From contig JASANZ010002171.1 in the NCBI GenBank assembly GCA_030849805.1, forward strand, positions 1-61,711: a stretch of DNA of 61,711 nt, written 5' to 3'. This DNA comes from Sergeia podlipaevii. Taxonomy: Eukaryota; Euglenozoa; Kinetoplastea; Trypanosomatida; Trypanosomatidae. This document shows positions 9,957 to 20,911 of this stretch, piece by piece (the stretch's first letter is position 1; each line of letters starts with the position of its first letter). The notes under the pieces are model-generated. The model was not told the origin of the DNA. It made no database searches and saw nothing but the letters and a program-made list of their open reading frames with translations. The translations under genes were made by a program, and so were the position numbers.

Positions 9957-11101
9957 TTGGAACGTACAATTGTGCTTTACTTGTGCCACCACAAGCCTGT
10001 AGAGAACTTGTCTTCTCTAATGAGCACAATCAAGTAAATAAATAAAGAAATAAAAAGAAAGAAGCAACACTTGAGACACTGCACGCTTTGTTTGATACGC
10101 TTCAAACACTTTGAGATATGTTCCCCTTCACAAAAAAAAAGGGTGACTGTTGTGGCTAAAAAAAAAAAAAACAAGTCTGCTACGTGGGTTAATGTATGTG
10201 TGTCTACGCACGCGTGTGTGAGCCCCTCGTGTATAAATGTATATGAATATATTGCTCTTGACACACATGTAGTCGTATATCAGGTCATTTGTTTTTGCCA
10301 ACATGCAGGATTATGCACGACAAGTAAAAAAGTTATTGCAGAAACAGAAAAAAAAAAAAAGTGAAGAGAGAAAATTTTACAAAAGGAGGCACTGCTTTTC
10401 CTTTGGAAAAAAAAGAAATGGAATATGCATAGTACATGTAGCAGTTCTTAAAGGAACTGATATGTGTCAGCTACGTCAGGCATCCGTGACAAAGTCACTG
10501 ACGAAAAATGCATGATGTTTATAAAGTTTCCTTTTGAATGCATAAAAACTACACAAAACTGAGTAGATGGATTGATGCATGGTTCATCGCATTTGCGCTA
10601 AGAGCAAAAAAAAAAGTAGCTTTGAAAAAGAAAAAAATGTTCACATACCAACAAAACGTGGGTTGGTGGAAGAAAAAGAAAGGAAAAAGAAACATTGGCT
10701 AGCTAGCCCTGCGTTAAGACAAACTACATCCACAGATGACCTCTCAGCTTTCCAACAAAAGAAAAAACGAAATTTGGAAAAAAAAAATGCCGTGGTCACA
10801 GATAACAAAACGTCCTTGAAAGAAAAAAAGAGAAACGAAAAGACACAATGCAGAGAGATTGGTGACGCCACGTTTCTTTCCCCTCATTCATAAAAAAAAA
10901 AAAAAGGCCGCACAGCAGGTGTTTACGCGCAGAGTGATCAACAACAAATAATGAAAAGACAACATTCAAGATAACTCACAAAGAAACGCATGTAAAATAG
11001 AAACTATAAAAGACTCATCAATCACACCCATCCCCCATTTTCACAATACAAGTGACACCAACAACAACAGCGACAAAAAAAAAAAAAAAGAAGCTCATCC
11101 G
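9957..11101. other. Intergenic spacer, 1.1 kb
   Basis: Many short A-runs on the plus strand (for example 10131-10141, 10159-10171, 10350-10360, 10892-10905). Open frames here are Lys-rich translations of these runs. No gene seen. Confidence 0.55.
10017..10018 (-). promoter_or_regulatory. Candidate spliced-leader acceptor AG for RPN8
   Basis: On the minus strand a long T/C-rich tract (about 10019-10060) meets its first AG at CTCATTAG. The site lies about 60 nt 5' of the ATG. Confidence 0.5.
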
Positions 11102-11965
11102 CTAGGGGTGATCGCTTATCGGTGTAGGCTTTGATGCTGCAATGTTTGATGTCGCACATTTCCTCCTTCTACGAGAAGAAAAATGTTTGTTGATAAAGAA
11201 GGCAGCAAACAGCACTGCGTAGCTGCCGTACATGGCAATACCCATGCGCACGCATTCCAGAGACACAGCACACCCAGCTGGGCTTATGTAAGAGTAATAA
11301 GCCATCACTACACAAACAGCAAGTCCAGCAAACATTTGGGCAATCTGAGCGAGAGTAACAAGAGGCGCGAAGGGTCTCACCGCAATGTGGAACCCGCACG
11401 AATGCAAAAAAAAGTATGTGTACATGAACGAATGAACAAGATAGTTCATGGTGGCAAATATGAGACCGCTTGGGAGCAAGCTACGGCCGGCAAACCAGCA
11501 GAATATGGTAACAGTCAGGTGATGAAAGCAGTGCAAAAACGTAAGTTCTTTCCTCTGTAAGCATAAAAAGACCGTCTCTACCATCTCCATCAGTTTGGAC
11601 ACCATGAAAGCGAAAATCCAGAAGGCGTAGGTGCCGTCGTATGCAACCGAGGGATCAAAGTGGCACACAATCGCGTAAGGCGAGCGATCGTGAAGAAGGA
11701 ATCCCAGTAACTTAATCGAGTACCATGCGCCTACTGTGGAAAACAACGCACAACATGCATTCCACGCCCGCATAACCCACTTCAAATTGAATGGCGCGCG
11801 GTCATTCATCAAACTCGGGCCTATAAGCATCACCATAGCGTATAAAACGCAAAGATACTGAAGAACATCAGCAAACTCGTCGAAGAGCACAGGGGCGATA
11901 TCGCTATTGAAGCTATCAGTCAAAGCTTCAAAGCGCGCCTGTACACCTCTCCACAGTAAATTCAT
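11102..11965 (-). CDS. ELO-family fatty acid elongase (3-ketoacyl-CoA synthase)
   Basis: A 287-residue multi-spanning protein, starting at ATG 11963-11965 (the frame opens at a GTG nine bases earlier). ELO enzymes in the ER condense malonyl-CoA with acyl-CoA; trypanosomatids use several of them for fatty acid synthesis and elongation. Diagnostic motifs are present: SKLMEMVET (KxxExxDT variant with Glu for Asp), the histidine box LHCFHH (HxxHH), NYLVHSFMYTYFF (NYxxHxxMYxYY type) and TLAQIAQMF (TxxQxxQ). The Lys/Arg stretch SSRRRRK near the C-terminus follows the last TM helix, as in other family members, though the typical KxKxx end is not present. Substrate length class cannot be told from this sequence. 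Unlike the tandem ELO arrays known in some trypanosomatids, only one copy is seen here. Confidence 0.93.
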   Translation of the reverse strand: MNLLWRGVQARFEALTDSFNSDIAPVLFDEFADVLQYLCVLYAMVMLIGPSLMNDRAPFNLKWVMRAWNACCALFSTVGAWYSIKLLGFLLHDRSPYAIVCHFDPSVAYDGTYAFWIFAFMVSKLMEMVETVFLCLQRKELTFLHCFHHLTVTIFCWFAGRSLLPSGLIFATMNYLVHSFMYTYFFLHSCGFHIAVRPFAPLVTLAQIAQMFAGLAVCVVMAYYSYISPAGCAVSLECVRMGIAMYGSYAVLFAAFFINKHFSSRRRRKCATSNIAASKPTPISDHP

Positions 11966-14900
11966 TTTGTTCACTATATTTATTTAAAAAAAGAGTCATG
12001 TTCACATTTTCCTTCTTTTACCCAATTTTCCTTTTTGAATGTTCGCCGCCCTTGTGAACAATGTCAGCAAATCACAACAGGCAGCAAATGAGATTTTAAA
12101 AAAAGAGAACTCAGACTAATGGTTATATTGTGGTATATCTAGAAAGTATAGCACACACATACAAATAAATAAATAAAAAATAAAAAAATAGAAAGAAAAG
12201 GAAAGGCGCGGGGGAAAAATAGAAAGAGTTATTCGTGTAAGTAGCAAAGGCATGCGGGTGCGGCAAAGACGTGTCCTTGCCACACACACACACAACGTGA
12301 AAATTGTCTGTGTAAATGTCCAAACAGCATTTAAGTCATAGAATTAAATGTATCATCTCGATTTCTGATAGTGAAAAAAAACATAAATAGATAAAAACGA
12401 AATATATAAAAAAAAGATAAATAAAAGAACACAAAATGAAACATACACTCTCATAAGCATCCAGGGTATTGAATCTTTAAAGTTTATATGGACCTACAAG
12501 CTCGCCAATGCGTGGCCAACTGCATCTGCTTCCTATCCAATATACGAATTGCTCTTGTTATATATATACTCCGCCTAATCAGCATACATATTGCGCGACG
12601 TGCAGCACAACACAAAGCAAAAACAAGAGAACAAAAAACGAAATCCAAGCTGGAAGAGTTAAAAAAAAAATAGTGAAGTGAAGGAAAAAAAATGAACCAT
12701 AATAAAATATGTAGTAACGACCGCAGACACTAGTAATGGTCACACATGACTATGCGTTGCGAATGTATATATCGTCTTTTCTCTTGTTCTCTCCTTTCTC
12801 TGTCTTTCTCTTCCTACCTTTTTTTTTCTTTCCTTCTCAAATGTCCTTTCACACGTGTATCTATAACCTTCACAGCAAACAATGGCCACACAACAGAACT
12901 GGTGGGGGGTGCAATATATGTACTGCTGCCTAACTCTAAAGCAGAAATAGAAAAATGCCGCAACCGTATAAAGCGCTGCCTGTGAGCTGTACTTAGTGTG
13001 TGACAACAAAATTTATAAATCAAGGTAATATACGAATATGCGCAAGTGGATAGTTTATACACTGCACGGTGGCTGTTGGCTCCTAATATATATATTGTTA
13101 CTTGCTAGCACGCGGCAAGAGATTCCCCCCTCCTCCTCCTCCCCTTATGTGCACAGGTGGTTTGTGCAACAGTTCTGTTGCAGACCGTTTTACGTGAAAG
13201 GAGCTCGCAGGTACAAGATACAGTTGACTCTGAACGCATCAGTTTACAACAGGATAAGGGGAAAATAATTAAAAATATAAAAGAAACGCTTGCCATGTAT
13301 ACGGAGAGCTAAGTTTCTTTTCATGTCCTCATTAAAACAAGCACATTTGCTGTTCATATATACAAACACGAAGCTAACTTCAGCATATATGCACAAGCAC
13401 AAAAAAAAAATTAAGCCAACTAGCAACAGTCTGCATATACGCAATAGCAAAAAGAAAGCAAAGCTGCACACTCGCAGAAAAAAAGTTGGAAGCCTTTTTA
13501 GAGACACGCAGTTCCTTTCCGTCTTTCCATCAGGCAGCAATTCAGCTTCTTTCCTCTACCAAAATAAACAAACGACGGCACCTACATATATCTATATATA
13601 TATAACGTGAACGGTCAACACAGCAAAGAAAAATAATAATAAAAGATAAACGTATCAAAGACTTTCACGCGAGGGGCTCAACGTATGGGCAGGGAGAATA
13701 ATCGTTGCTGCTGCATACTTCCATAGAATAATACAGACGTACAACAATTCCAGAAAGAAAAAAAAAGAGGGCAAAAACAAAAGAATTTTTTTTAAAAAAG
13801 AAAAATTAGTTCAAAGAGAAGAAACTGTGAGCAAAAGAAGAGAACAATGAAGAAAAAGAAGCTGAGGCTCAAATAAAGATGTTTGCCATTGTTCTTTTCA
13901 TGTATGGTGAGAGTATTTGCGCTATGGGATATGATTTCTTTTTTGTTGTTTTTGTTGCTGTTGTTCACAAAAAAGGTACACGGGGAATAAGAAATAATAA
14001 AAAAAGGGGAAGAAACCCATTGATTACATATGCGGTAGTGGGAAAAAAAAGCGACGGGATTATTAATTTAACAAAAAAATAAGTTCTTCAACAAAAAAAA
14101 GCATACACTTCCGTCAGCACTATCAATATATAAGTATCACAAACAATGCACGCTCTGAGCGCGGGGTAATATAAGGGAAAAAGTCCTAAATTCGAAAGTG
14201 TCTGCATCAGCGTGTGTGCGCACGGAAAAATATATATATCAAAAATCTTTTTTTTGATATCTCAAAAGTAAAAAAGGAGAAACGTGGAGCAATATAATCT
14301 CTTATTACAAATAAAGAGACATTTTTCTTCGGCTTCGCATCTATTGCATGAACATACTCATCTGCCTCCTCTTCTCACAGTACTACAGTGTTGCAAATGT
14401 AACTGCAAAACAGAGTGTGCAATGCGTACGTGTATCAAGCAACAATGATATGAGGCAAAAGTATCTACAAAACATTTCGCAAACAAAAGAAAAGTTGGCG
14501 TGCTTTTCGTTTGACTATTATAAAGATAAAAAGTGTGAAAAGGAAAAGTAATAATCCGTCAGTGGGTGTTTTCGCCCCCACGCTTTGTTTGTCCCCCTAT
14601 ATACCACCCGCTTTATGTGATACTCCCCTTTTTCAGTAATTGTAAAATCAATAAGTTGTCCCATGAGCGCAAAAATGTAATATTGTAGTGAGTCATCGCT
14701 TCTAGTCTTTTCTCTCTCTTTCTCTATCGTTCCTCTCTTAAACGCTATATCTTTCAATCTCTTTCCTTATAGGAGTGGCACGCAAGCAAGTTGCAGCAAC
14801 ACAAACACATCCATTCTTCTCTTCCCCCAACCTTCCTCCCTACAGACCTCTACTGTTTCAGTGTTGGTTGCAGAGTCCAATACATACAAATAAAGAAAAA

Positions 14901-16076
14901 AAGAGTACCTTTGGTACTTCATCCCCGGTATTTTACCATGCATATGGTGCTACTACATCTCGCAAAGCAAGAAAAAAAAATGCCTTCATTAGCCTCTGAG
15001 CTCCCTAGTAAGCTAAATGCGTTCGTTGATGCGTCCTCGTGAAAAAAAAAAAAAAATGAGGGTATAGATAGTGATATCTTTAAAACATTAGCATATTATA
15101 CGTATTTTTCTCTCTTCCTTTCTTTTCTCCCCATAATGCCTCAACATGTGGAAACAAACCACCTTCCTCTCTCACGCATACCACCTTATATTTCTTTTCC
15201 TTTACAGTGCGTAACGTCAAGTAGTTTATCCATTCATCTATTCTTTTTTTTTCTCTCTCTCTCTTCGCTCCAGTTCGCATTGGACAACAATGAGCACCGC
15301 ATCACATAACCCGTGCATCCTCACGTGGTTTTAGATACTTGTACGCACAGAGCTACCTCTACATCGCCCATAAGAAAGGGCGTCTTTTTTCCCCTGTGTG
15401 CTTCATTATTTTTTTCTTTCCCCTCCTTAAGCATTTCTTCTCTTCTCCACTGAGAGGACAGAAGCACCTCTATTGGAGGATTAAAATAAATGTTAAGAAA
15501 GATCAAGAGAAAAAACTAAGTAGCACCAAATAGTTTCAGAAAAATAATGTTAATCATAATATATATATTCAGTATGTTAGCTTCATCGGAAGTTGTCCAG
15601 CAACAAAAAAAACATCAAAAATCAAAAAAAATTACAGCTTCCGATTATTTCTTTCTTTTTCATCTTTCACGAGGGTTTCCCCTTCTTTTTCCTTCCTCTT
15701 CAGACCAATCGGGGCGCTTTTACTTTCACCTCTATTCCCTGTATTTTCCTTTCCCCTATCTCTGTCTCAGCACACACCGTGGTCTTGGAGAAAAAAAAAA
15801 AAAATTACTCTTTCTCACAAAAAAAAAAAGCAAAAATGAACATATAAAAAGTATCTTTACTTCGCCTGTCATAACGCTTCTTTTTCTTTTTTTCTCCTCC
15901 TTCGTTTTCTATCCTTCTCACCCATTACGTTGCTCATCCTCAACCTTTTTTATGAAAAGGCATTTACACCTCCAGTACCATCTCACATTATGTTGCGAAC
16001 AATGGTTTAGAGAGCGAGAAGAGCTTAAAGCGGGAGAAAGGAAAGAAGACGGGAAGGGAAAAAAAACAAGCGACGC
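11966..16076. other. 4.1-kb gene-free region between the DEAD-box gene and the elongase gene
   Basis: Both flanking genes are on the minus strand. The interior has no ORF with recognisable domains. It alternates between A-rich blocks on the plus strand (12120-12210, 12360-12430, 13740-13870) and pyrimidine-rich blocks on the plus strand (12780-12845, 14700-14770, 15095-15265, 15640-15950). In the transcribed direction much of the 14.6-16.0 kb part is purine-rich, like the 3' flanks of other genes here, so it may be a very long 3' UTR of the helicase mRNA. One minus-strand frame of 48 codons (14518-14664, MGQLIDFTITEKG start) is less biased in composition than the rest. I see no tRNA, 5S, 7SL or snRNA signature. 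Confidence 0.55.
11974..11975 (-). promoter_or_regulatory. Candidate spliced-leader acceptor AG for the elongase
   Basis: On the minus strand CTCTTTTTTTAAATAAATATAG precedes the ATG by only about 8 nt. The tract is T-rich with A interruptions, so an upstream AG is also possible. Confidence 0.4.
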
Positions 16077-17948
16077 TTACAGATTCTGCGCGAACACGTC
16101 GTTACGCATATTGTTGCCGTATCCACCACCCATGTTGTAGCCACCGCGGTAGCCTCCGCGAAAGCCGCCACGGAAGCCGCCTCCCTGGTTGTATCCACCG
16201 CGGAAACCACCGCCACTACCACCACGGTAGCTGCCGCGGCCACCGCCGAACGCACCGAAGCCGCCACCGCTGCGGAAGCCACCGCCACCACGACCGCGGC
16301 CGTAGTTATTGACAATACTGTTATTAGGCTTCTTGGCAAGAGCCTGCACCTCGGGAATCACGGTCTGGTTAGTCTCGTGAAGCAGGGGAATCAGGTCATC
16401 AACGACGTTGCGGTTCTTCTCGTTGAAGAAGGAGATAGCGGTACCCTGCTTGCCAGCACGACCGGTACGGCCGATGCGGTGCACGTAGTCGTCAATGTTG
16501 CTTGGCAGGTCGTACTGCACGACAAGGGACACATTGGGGATATCGAGACCGCGGGAAGCCACATCAGTCGCAACGAGCACACGGCAAGAGCCAGTCTTGA
16601 AGAGATTCAGGGCCTCCTCACGCTCACGCTGAACGCGGTCGCCGTGAATGGAGGTGCAGGAAAAGCGGCTCTGGTGAAGAAAACGCTGAAGGTAATCGGC
16701 ATCACGCTTCTTCTCAACGAAGACGAGGATGCGCTCGCCGTCGTGCTCGCGGAGAAGCTGAAGCAGTGTGTCGCGCTTGTTCATATCCTCAACCCAGCGC
16801 ACATCCTGCGTAATGTTCTCGGTAGTGCTGCCAACACGGCCGACCTGAAGGAAGTAGTGGCGGCTCAAGAACTCGCGCGCGAGCTGCTGAATCTCTTTAG
16901 GGAAAGTGGCGGAGTAGAGCAGCGTCTGACGGTCGCCGGTGCGGGGCATGTCAGACTCGGGGCCCTGCACAATCTGGCGGATCTGAGGCTCAAAGCCCAT
17001 ATCGAGCATGCGGTCAGCTTCATCAAGCACGAGGAAGCGGATATCGGAAAAGCGGGCGTAACCGCGAGAAAACATGTCCCACAGGCGACCCGGGGTGGCA
17101 ACAAGCAGACCGCAGCCGCGGGTGAGCTCGTGGATCTGGTGGCGGGGATCGGCACCGCCGTAGACGACGACGCAGCGGATACCGGTGCGGTAGGTGAATT
17201 TGCGGCCCTCTTCGTAAATCTGAATGGAGAGCTCTCGGGTGGGAGCCATGACGAGAGCAGCGGGGCTGGCGTGGCCAGTGGGCTGGTTGCGGTTGAGACC
17301 CTTCGCAAGCATGAAGTTAATGGCAGGAATCAGGTAGGCAGCAGTCTTGCCAGAGCCGGTCTGAGCACACGCCATGAGGTCGTTACCGTTGAGAACACAA
17401 GGAATACCATACTTCTGCACGGGGGTGGGCTTAGTGTAGCGGCAGCGAGCGACGTTCTCGCTCAAACCGGAGGCGAGGCTCATAGCAACGAAGGACTCAG
17501 CGGGGATAGTGTCGTTGGGAGTAATAGTGACCTTGATGGCCTCATACTGTTCGAAGTTGATACCAGGAGTGTGCTCCCTAAAGATTTCATCCTCAGGCTT
17601 CTCCTCACGGTGGTAGTTGTTGGCGCCAAAAGAGTGGGGCTGCGCGCCGGCATGGGAGTTATACCCGAAGGCACCGCCCTGGTTGTGGCTGCCGTATCCG
17701 TTGCCGCCGCGATAGCCTACACTGCCGTTGTTGTTGTTGTTGTAGCCAGCGCCGCCGCGGTAGCCCTGGCTACGAGAAGCATAGCCACCGCCGCCTTGGT
17801 AGGCGTCATCGCCGCCCTCGCCACCACCGTAGTTGTTGACAGGGGCGTTGTTGTTGTTGTTATTGCGGTAGTATCCGCGGTGGTTGGTGTTGCTCTGGTA
17901 GCTGCTGTAGCCGCCGGTCTGTGCCTGAGAAGGTTGGTAGTTGCTCAT
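16077..17948 (-). CDS. DED1/DDX3-type DEAD-box RNA helicase
   Basis: A 623-residue ATP-dependent RNA helicase. The N-terminal 115 residues are rich in Gly, Tyr, Asn and Arg (low complexity). Then come, in order: the Q motif (YTKPTPVQKYGIP), Walker A AQTGSGKT, APTRELSIQ, GG, TPGRLWD, DEAD box VLDEADRMLDMGF, SAT, LVFVEKKRDAD, ATDVASRGLDIP and HRIGRTGRAGKQG. The C-terminal 80 residues form an RGG/GGF-rich tail typical of the DED1/DDX3/Vasa group, which acts in translation initiation and mRNP remodelling. All catalytic motifs are intact. Trypanosomatids carry two close DED1 homologues; I cannot tell which one this is. The acceptor AG lies only about 10 nt from the ATG, so the 5' UTR is probably very short, while the 3' flank is unusually long. 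Confidence 0.95.
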   Translation of the reverse strand: MSNYQPSQAQTGGYSSYQSNTNHRGYYRNNNNNNAPVNNYGGGEGGDDAYQGGGGYASRSQGYRGGAGYNNNNNGSVGYRGGNGYGSHNQGGAFGYNSHAGAQPHSFGANNYHREEKPEDEIFREHTPGINFEQYEAIKVTITPNDTIPAESFVAMSLASGLSENVARCRYTKPTPVQKYGIPCVLNGNDLMACAQTGSGKTAAYLIPAINFMLAKGLNRNQPTGHASPAALVMAPTRELSIQIYEEGRKFTYRTGIRCVVVYGGADPRHQIHELTRGCGLLVATPGRLWDMFSRGYARFSDIRFLVLDEADRMLDMGFEPQIRQIVQGPESDMPRTGDRQTLLYSATFPKEIQQLAREFLSRHYFLQVGRVGSTTENITQDVRWVEDMNKRDTLLQLLREHDGERILVFVEKKRDADYLQRFLHQSRFSCTSIHGDRVQREREEALNLFKTGSCRVLVATDVASRGLDIPNVSLVVQYDLPSNIDDYVHRIGRTGRAGKQGTAISFFNEKNRNVVDDLIPLLHETNQTVIPEVQALAKKPNNSIVNNYGRGRGGGGFRSGGGFGAFGGGRGSYRGGSGGGFRGGYNQGGGFRGGFRGGYRGGYNMGGGYGNNMRNDVFAQNL

Positions 17949-18724
17949 TTTGCCCCTCCTGGAGAAAAAAAAGAAGAGAAATTAAAAGTTTCTTGGCGGG
18001 TGTTTAGGGGTAGTATACGAGGTTACTTTCTACTAGAATGACTATATATTGCAAATGCGATAAATACAGGAAAAAAACAAAGATGAAGAAGAAACAAAGA
18101 AGAGAGTTTGCAAGGTGCAGTAGGCTCGTGTCAGCGCTTTAAAAAAAGTGAGAGAAAAAAAAGGGAGCAACATATTTTATGCACTGCTCACGCCAGTCGA
18201 TGAGAAGAAGTTAAATAACTTGCATACAATCACACAGCGCCACCCTGTTTACAGCGAGCAAAAAACGCATATATAGTACTCAGAACGCTTGATGATAGTC
18301 ATTATAACCACATGCTCTAAAACATGGTATGCAGGAAACATGGAAACAATAATGCCCTACATAGCATGCACAACAAAATGAAAAAAAAAAGTGAAACCGA
18401 AGAAACCCAAAAGAAGCAAGTTGTTGCTGCTACGGGCACCACATCACTTCAACAAAGCTGCACTATAAATAGATTTACATAACACACTTATACACAGTCC
18501 AACCGTCCTTTTCCTCCCTGCAATCCAAAAAAAAAAAAGGCACGTAGGAAGTGAAAGCTTCCTGTAGCCCACGCCACTCCCTTATAAACACATACCCATG
18601 TGACAAACGGAAAGACAGACAGACATCCGCTAGTCACACACTTTATATATAAAGCTCTACAAATTCCTCCGTCCCCATCCCCAGAAGGAAGGAGGGAGGG
18701 GAGCCTCACATCTCATTTGGTACT
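17949..18724. other. Intergenic spacer, 0.8 kb
   Basis: Holds the helicase 5' leader and the 3' flank of the TPR gene. Mixed A-rich sequence with T-tracts on the minus strand (18145-18165, 18528-18539). No gene seen. Confidence 0.5.
17959..17960 (-). promoter_or_regulatory. Spliced-leader acceptor AG for the DEAD-box helicase
   Basis: On the minus strand TTTCTCTTCTTTTTTTTCTCCAG is followed by GAGGGGCAAAATG. This is a textbook polypyrimidine tract with CAG, leaving a 5' UTR of about 10 nt. Confidence 0.7.
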
Positions 18725-20911
18725 TTACTGGCCATGACGCTTCGTGCGCTTGCCGCCGCGTGAGAGCATCACGTCATCTCGCGTACGCTCCACCTCAGTG
18801 CGGTAGGGCTCCCAAGTCTCTAGGAACCGACTTTCTAGAGCCGTAAACACAGTTGGTTCTAGCGCTCGCAGCGCCGTATAGCGTGCATCCACCATCAAGA
18901 AGGATAGCGAAGGAGAAGCGAAGGAAGGCTTATCGGCATCTTTTCGTTCTGCTGCGCGGCCGCGCTTTGAATCTAAAGGCATTACCACCCATTCACGAAG
19001 TTCATAAGGTACCTTGAACATATCATCATTGACGGGATACTGTTCCATCACGTGGCAGGCTAAGCTAATGTACATCTTATCAAATAGCTGCTCGAGCTCA
19101 GGATCCTCCTCTGTGGCTGCGTTGACGGCATGCGGGGGCTGTGGTCGCCACCCACGTGCGATCGCCTGAGCAAAAAACCTCGCTGCCTCCGTAAAGTTGT
19201 TGCGGGCGAATGCGCCATTGGCCAAAATGAGCATTGCGTCTGTGATACATTGGGGATTGCATATACCACGACCCACCAATATCGCGCCGTGTTCGGCAGT
19301 CTGCTGCTGTTGCTGCAATTGCTGATCCGATGAAGACTCACGCGACCCCTGCGCCAAAACTGTGTCCATCTCCTCCACACTAGCAAGGAAGCTCTGATAG
19401 TCGCGAAGTGTGCACTCAAGGTCCTCCTTCCGCTGAAGGGGTTGAGCACGCGTCTTTGCGTATCGCCGCCGGTATGCTTCAGCGCGTTTCAGGTAGGCAA
19501 CCGGCGTGCACCGATCGCGCGCATCGTCGGGAGGAGCGCTGATCACAAGTGAAAAGTCCTTGATGGCTCGGTCAAGATCGCCTGCCTTTTCAGAGTACAC
19601 CGTGCCGCGAGCAAGCAGCGTAGTGCGTCGTTCAGAGCGGCTCTGATCACGGTCCAGTGCCTCAGACAAGGCTCGCAGCTCTCCCTGCACGTCACCCGTG
19701 AGGTGGCACACGTGAGCAATGTGAAGGTGATACCCTGCACTCTGGGGCGCCATGCGAGCTAGATAACCGAGCAGTTCAAGTGCGAGGGCGTGATCGCCGG
19801 CAAAAACGGCCATATCTGCGTTATGCTCGTAGGACCGCACATACGCCTCAGAAGCAGCTGCAACGGCAAAGTGGCGCTGAGCCGTCGCACGCAAAGCAAC
19901 CGCATTTTGACCATTGATAAGAAAAGCAGGAAGCACTGCGGAGTGAGAAGGTGCGTCCTCGTCATTTGCAGTTGCGTCTGAGGGCTGCGCCGCGCTCGCA
20001 GTTGCCGCGGCTTCTTGAAGACACACAACGCCAAGGTAGAAGTGAGCATGTGCGGCGTAGAACACACCTGCGGCACCACCATCACCACGCGCGGGTGATG
20101 TGGCCACCTCCTTTTCAAATGGGTGTCCACCACAGAGGGAGCTACTCACGGCACCAGTGCCTGTACCATCTATCTCTCCATCGGTAGCAACCTGCTGCTG
20201 CTCAGCAGCCTCCAGCAAGCGATTCAAGTAGTACCGTGCCCCTTCCACGTTGCCTGCCTCCGCAGCGCACTTTCCGCAATGAGCGAGCACGTCCATGGAG
20301 GGCTCGTTGAGCTTCATGTACTTCTCCAGTTCATCAAAAGCACGCTGGTACTCACGCATCCGCTCGTAGCACGAAGCTCGTAGTACGTATGTTTCACTGA
20401 TAAGAGGATCTGCCTCGGCACTGAGGTCAAGCAAGCGCAGCGCGTCCTCGTATTGGCCGCACAAAATGCTCAACTTGGCAAGCCGCCTAAGTACCTCAGC
20501 GGTAGACTGCGTGTGGTGCAGGTCAAGACAGCGGCTGGTCGCGAGAGCAGAGAGACCCAGCCCACCGGCGCTATTCTGCAGCAGTGTAAGGGCACGTTTA
20601 AGAAACAATCGCACGCCCGCCAAGTCCGTCTGCTGCATGCACTCCTCCGAGGCACGCAAGCAGGCCTCCACGGTGTCATCCGAGCGGTCTGCCTTGGGTT
20701 CAATGACTGCGGTACAGTCAGTGCGGGCTGCAAAGGGAATGCCCTGTGTGCCGCCATAGCGGTCAGAGAAGGTGTGGTAGAGCGGTGGCTCACCTTTTGA
20801 GTGGATAACGGAACGCCAGTAGTCCTCCACGAGCTTGCGGCTCGCTGCAGTGCGAAAAGGTGTCTTGCGCCGCCGCACGGAGCCATTGCTCCTTCCTGTT
20901 GAAGACATCAT
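18725..20911 (-). CDS. Tetratricopeptide-repeat (TPR) protein
   Basis: A 728-residue protein starting MMSSTGRSNGS; both adjacent ATGs are possible starts. From about residue 95 the sequence is built of helical hairpins with TPR-like spacing, for example LRRLAKLSILCGQYEDALRL, SETYVLRASCYERMREYQRA, then AHFYLGVVCLQEA, ADMAVFAGDHALALELLGYLAR, YHLHIAHVCHLTGDVQGEL, LLARGTVYSEKAGDLDRAIKDF and VAYLKRAEAYRRR. An Ala/Ser/Asp-rich insertion and a poly-Gln stretch interrupt the repeats. No enzymatic domain and no membrane segment are visible. TPRs bind partner proteins; the overall arrangement recalls cytosolic or ciliary TTC-type scaffolds, but the specific role is unknown. Confidence 0.85.
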   Translation of the reverse strand: MMSSTGRSNGSVRRRKTPFRTAASRKLVEDYWRSVIHSKGEPPLYHTFSDRYGGTQGIPFAARTDCTAVIEPKADRSDDTVEACLRASEECMQQTDLAGVRLFLKRALTLLQNSAGGLGLSALATSRCLDLHHTQSTAEVLRRLAKLSILCGQYEDALRLLDLSAEADPLISETYVLRASCYERMREYQRAFDELEKYMKLNEPSMDVLAHCGKCAAEAGNVEGARYYLNRLLEAAEQQQVATDGEIDGTGTGAVSSSLCGGHPFEKEVATSPARGDGGAAGVFYAAHAHFYLGVVCLQEAAATASAAQPSDATANDEDAPSHSAVLPAFLINGQNAVALRATAQRHFAVAAASEAYVRSYEHNADMAVFAGDHALALELLGYLARMAPQSAGYHLHIAHVCHLTGDVQGELRALSEALDRDQSRSERRTTLLARGTVYSEKAGDLDRAIKDFSLVISAPPDDARDRCTPVAYLKRAEAYRRRYAKTRAQPLQRKEDLECTLRDYQSFLASVEEMDTVLAQGSRESSSDQQLQQQQQTAEHGAILVGRGICNPQCITDAMLILANGAFARNNFTEAARFFAQAIARGWRPQPPHAVNAATEEDPELEQLFDKMYISLACHVMEQYPVNDDMFKVPYELREWVVMPLDSKRGRAAERKDADKPSFASPSLSFLMVDARYTALRALEPTVFTALESRFLETWEPYRTEVERTRDDVMLSRGGKRTKRHGQ

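Noticed and set aside
13879..14082. 67-codon plus-strand frame with a true ATG
   Set aside because: Opposite to the array, composed of T-rich then A-rich low-complexity DNA, no domain.
15547..16140. 197-codon plus-strand frame
   Set aside because: Low-complexity translation of pyrimidine and A tracts, wrong strand for the array, and overlapping the 3' end of the helicase gene.
16377..18041. 554-codon plus-strand frame opposite the DEAD-box helicase
   Set aside because: Val/Ala/Gly-rich antisense of a GC-ending, RGG-rich coding sequence; the minus frame has every helicase motif.
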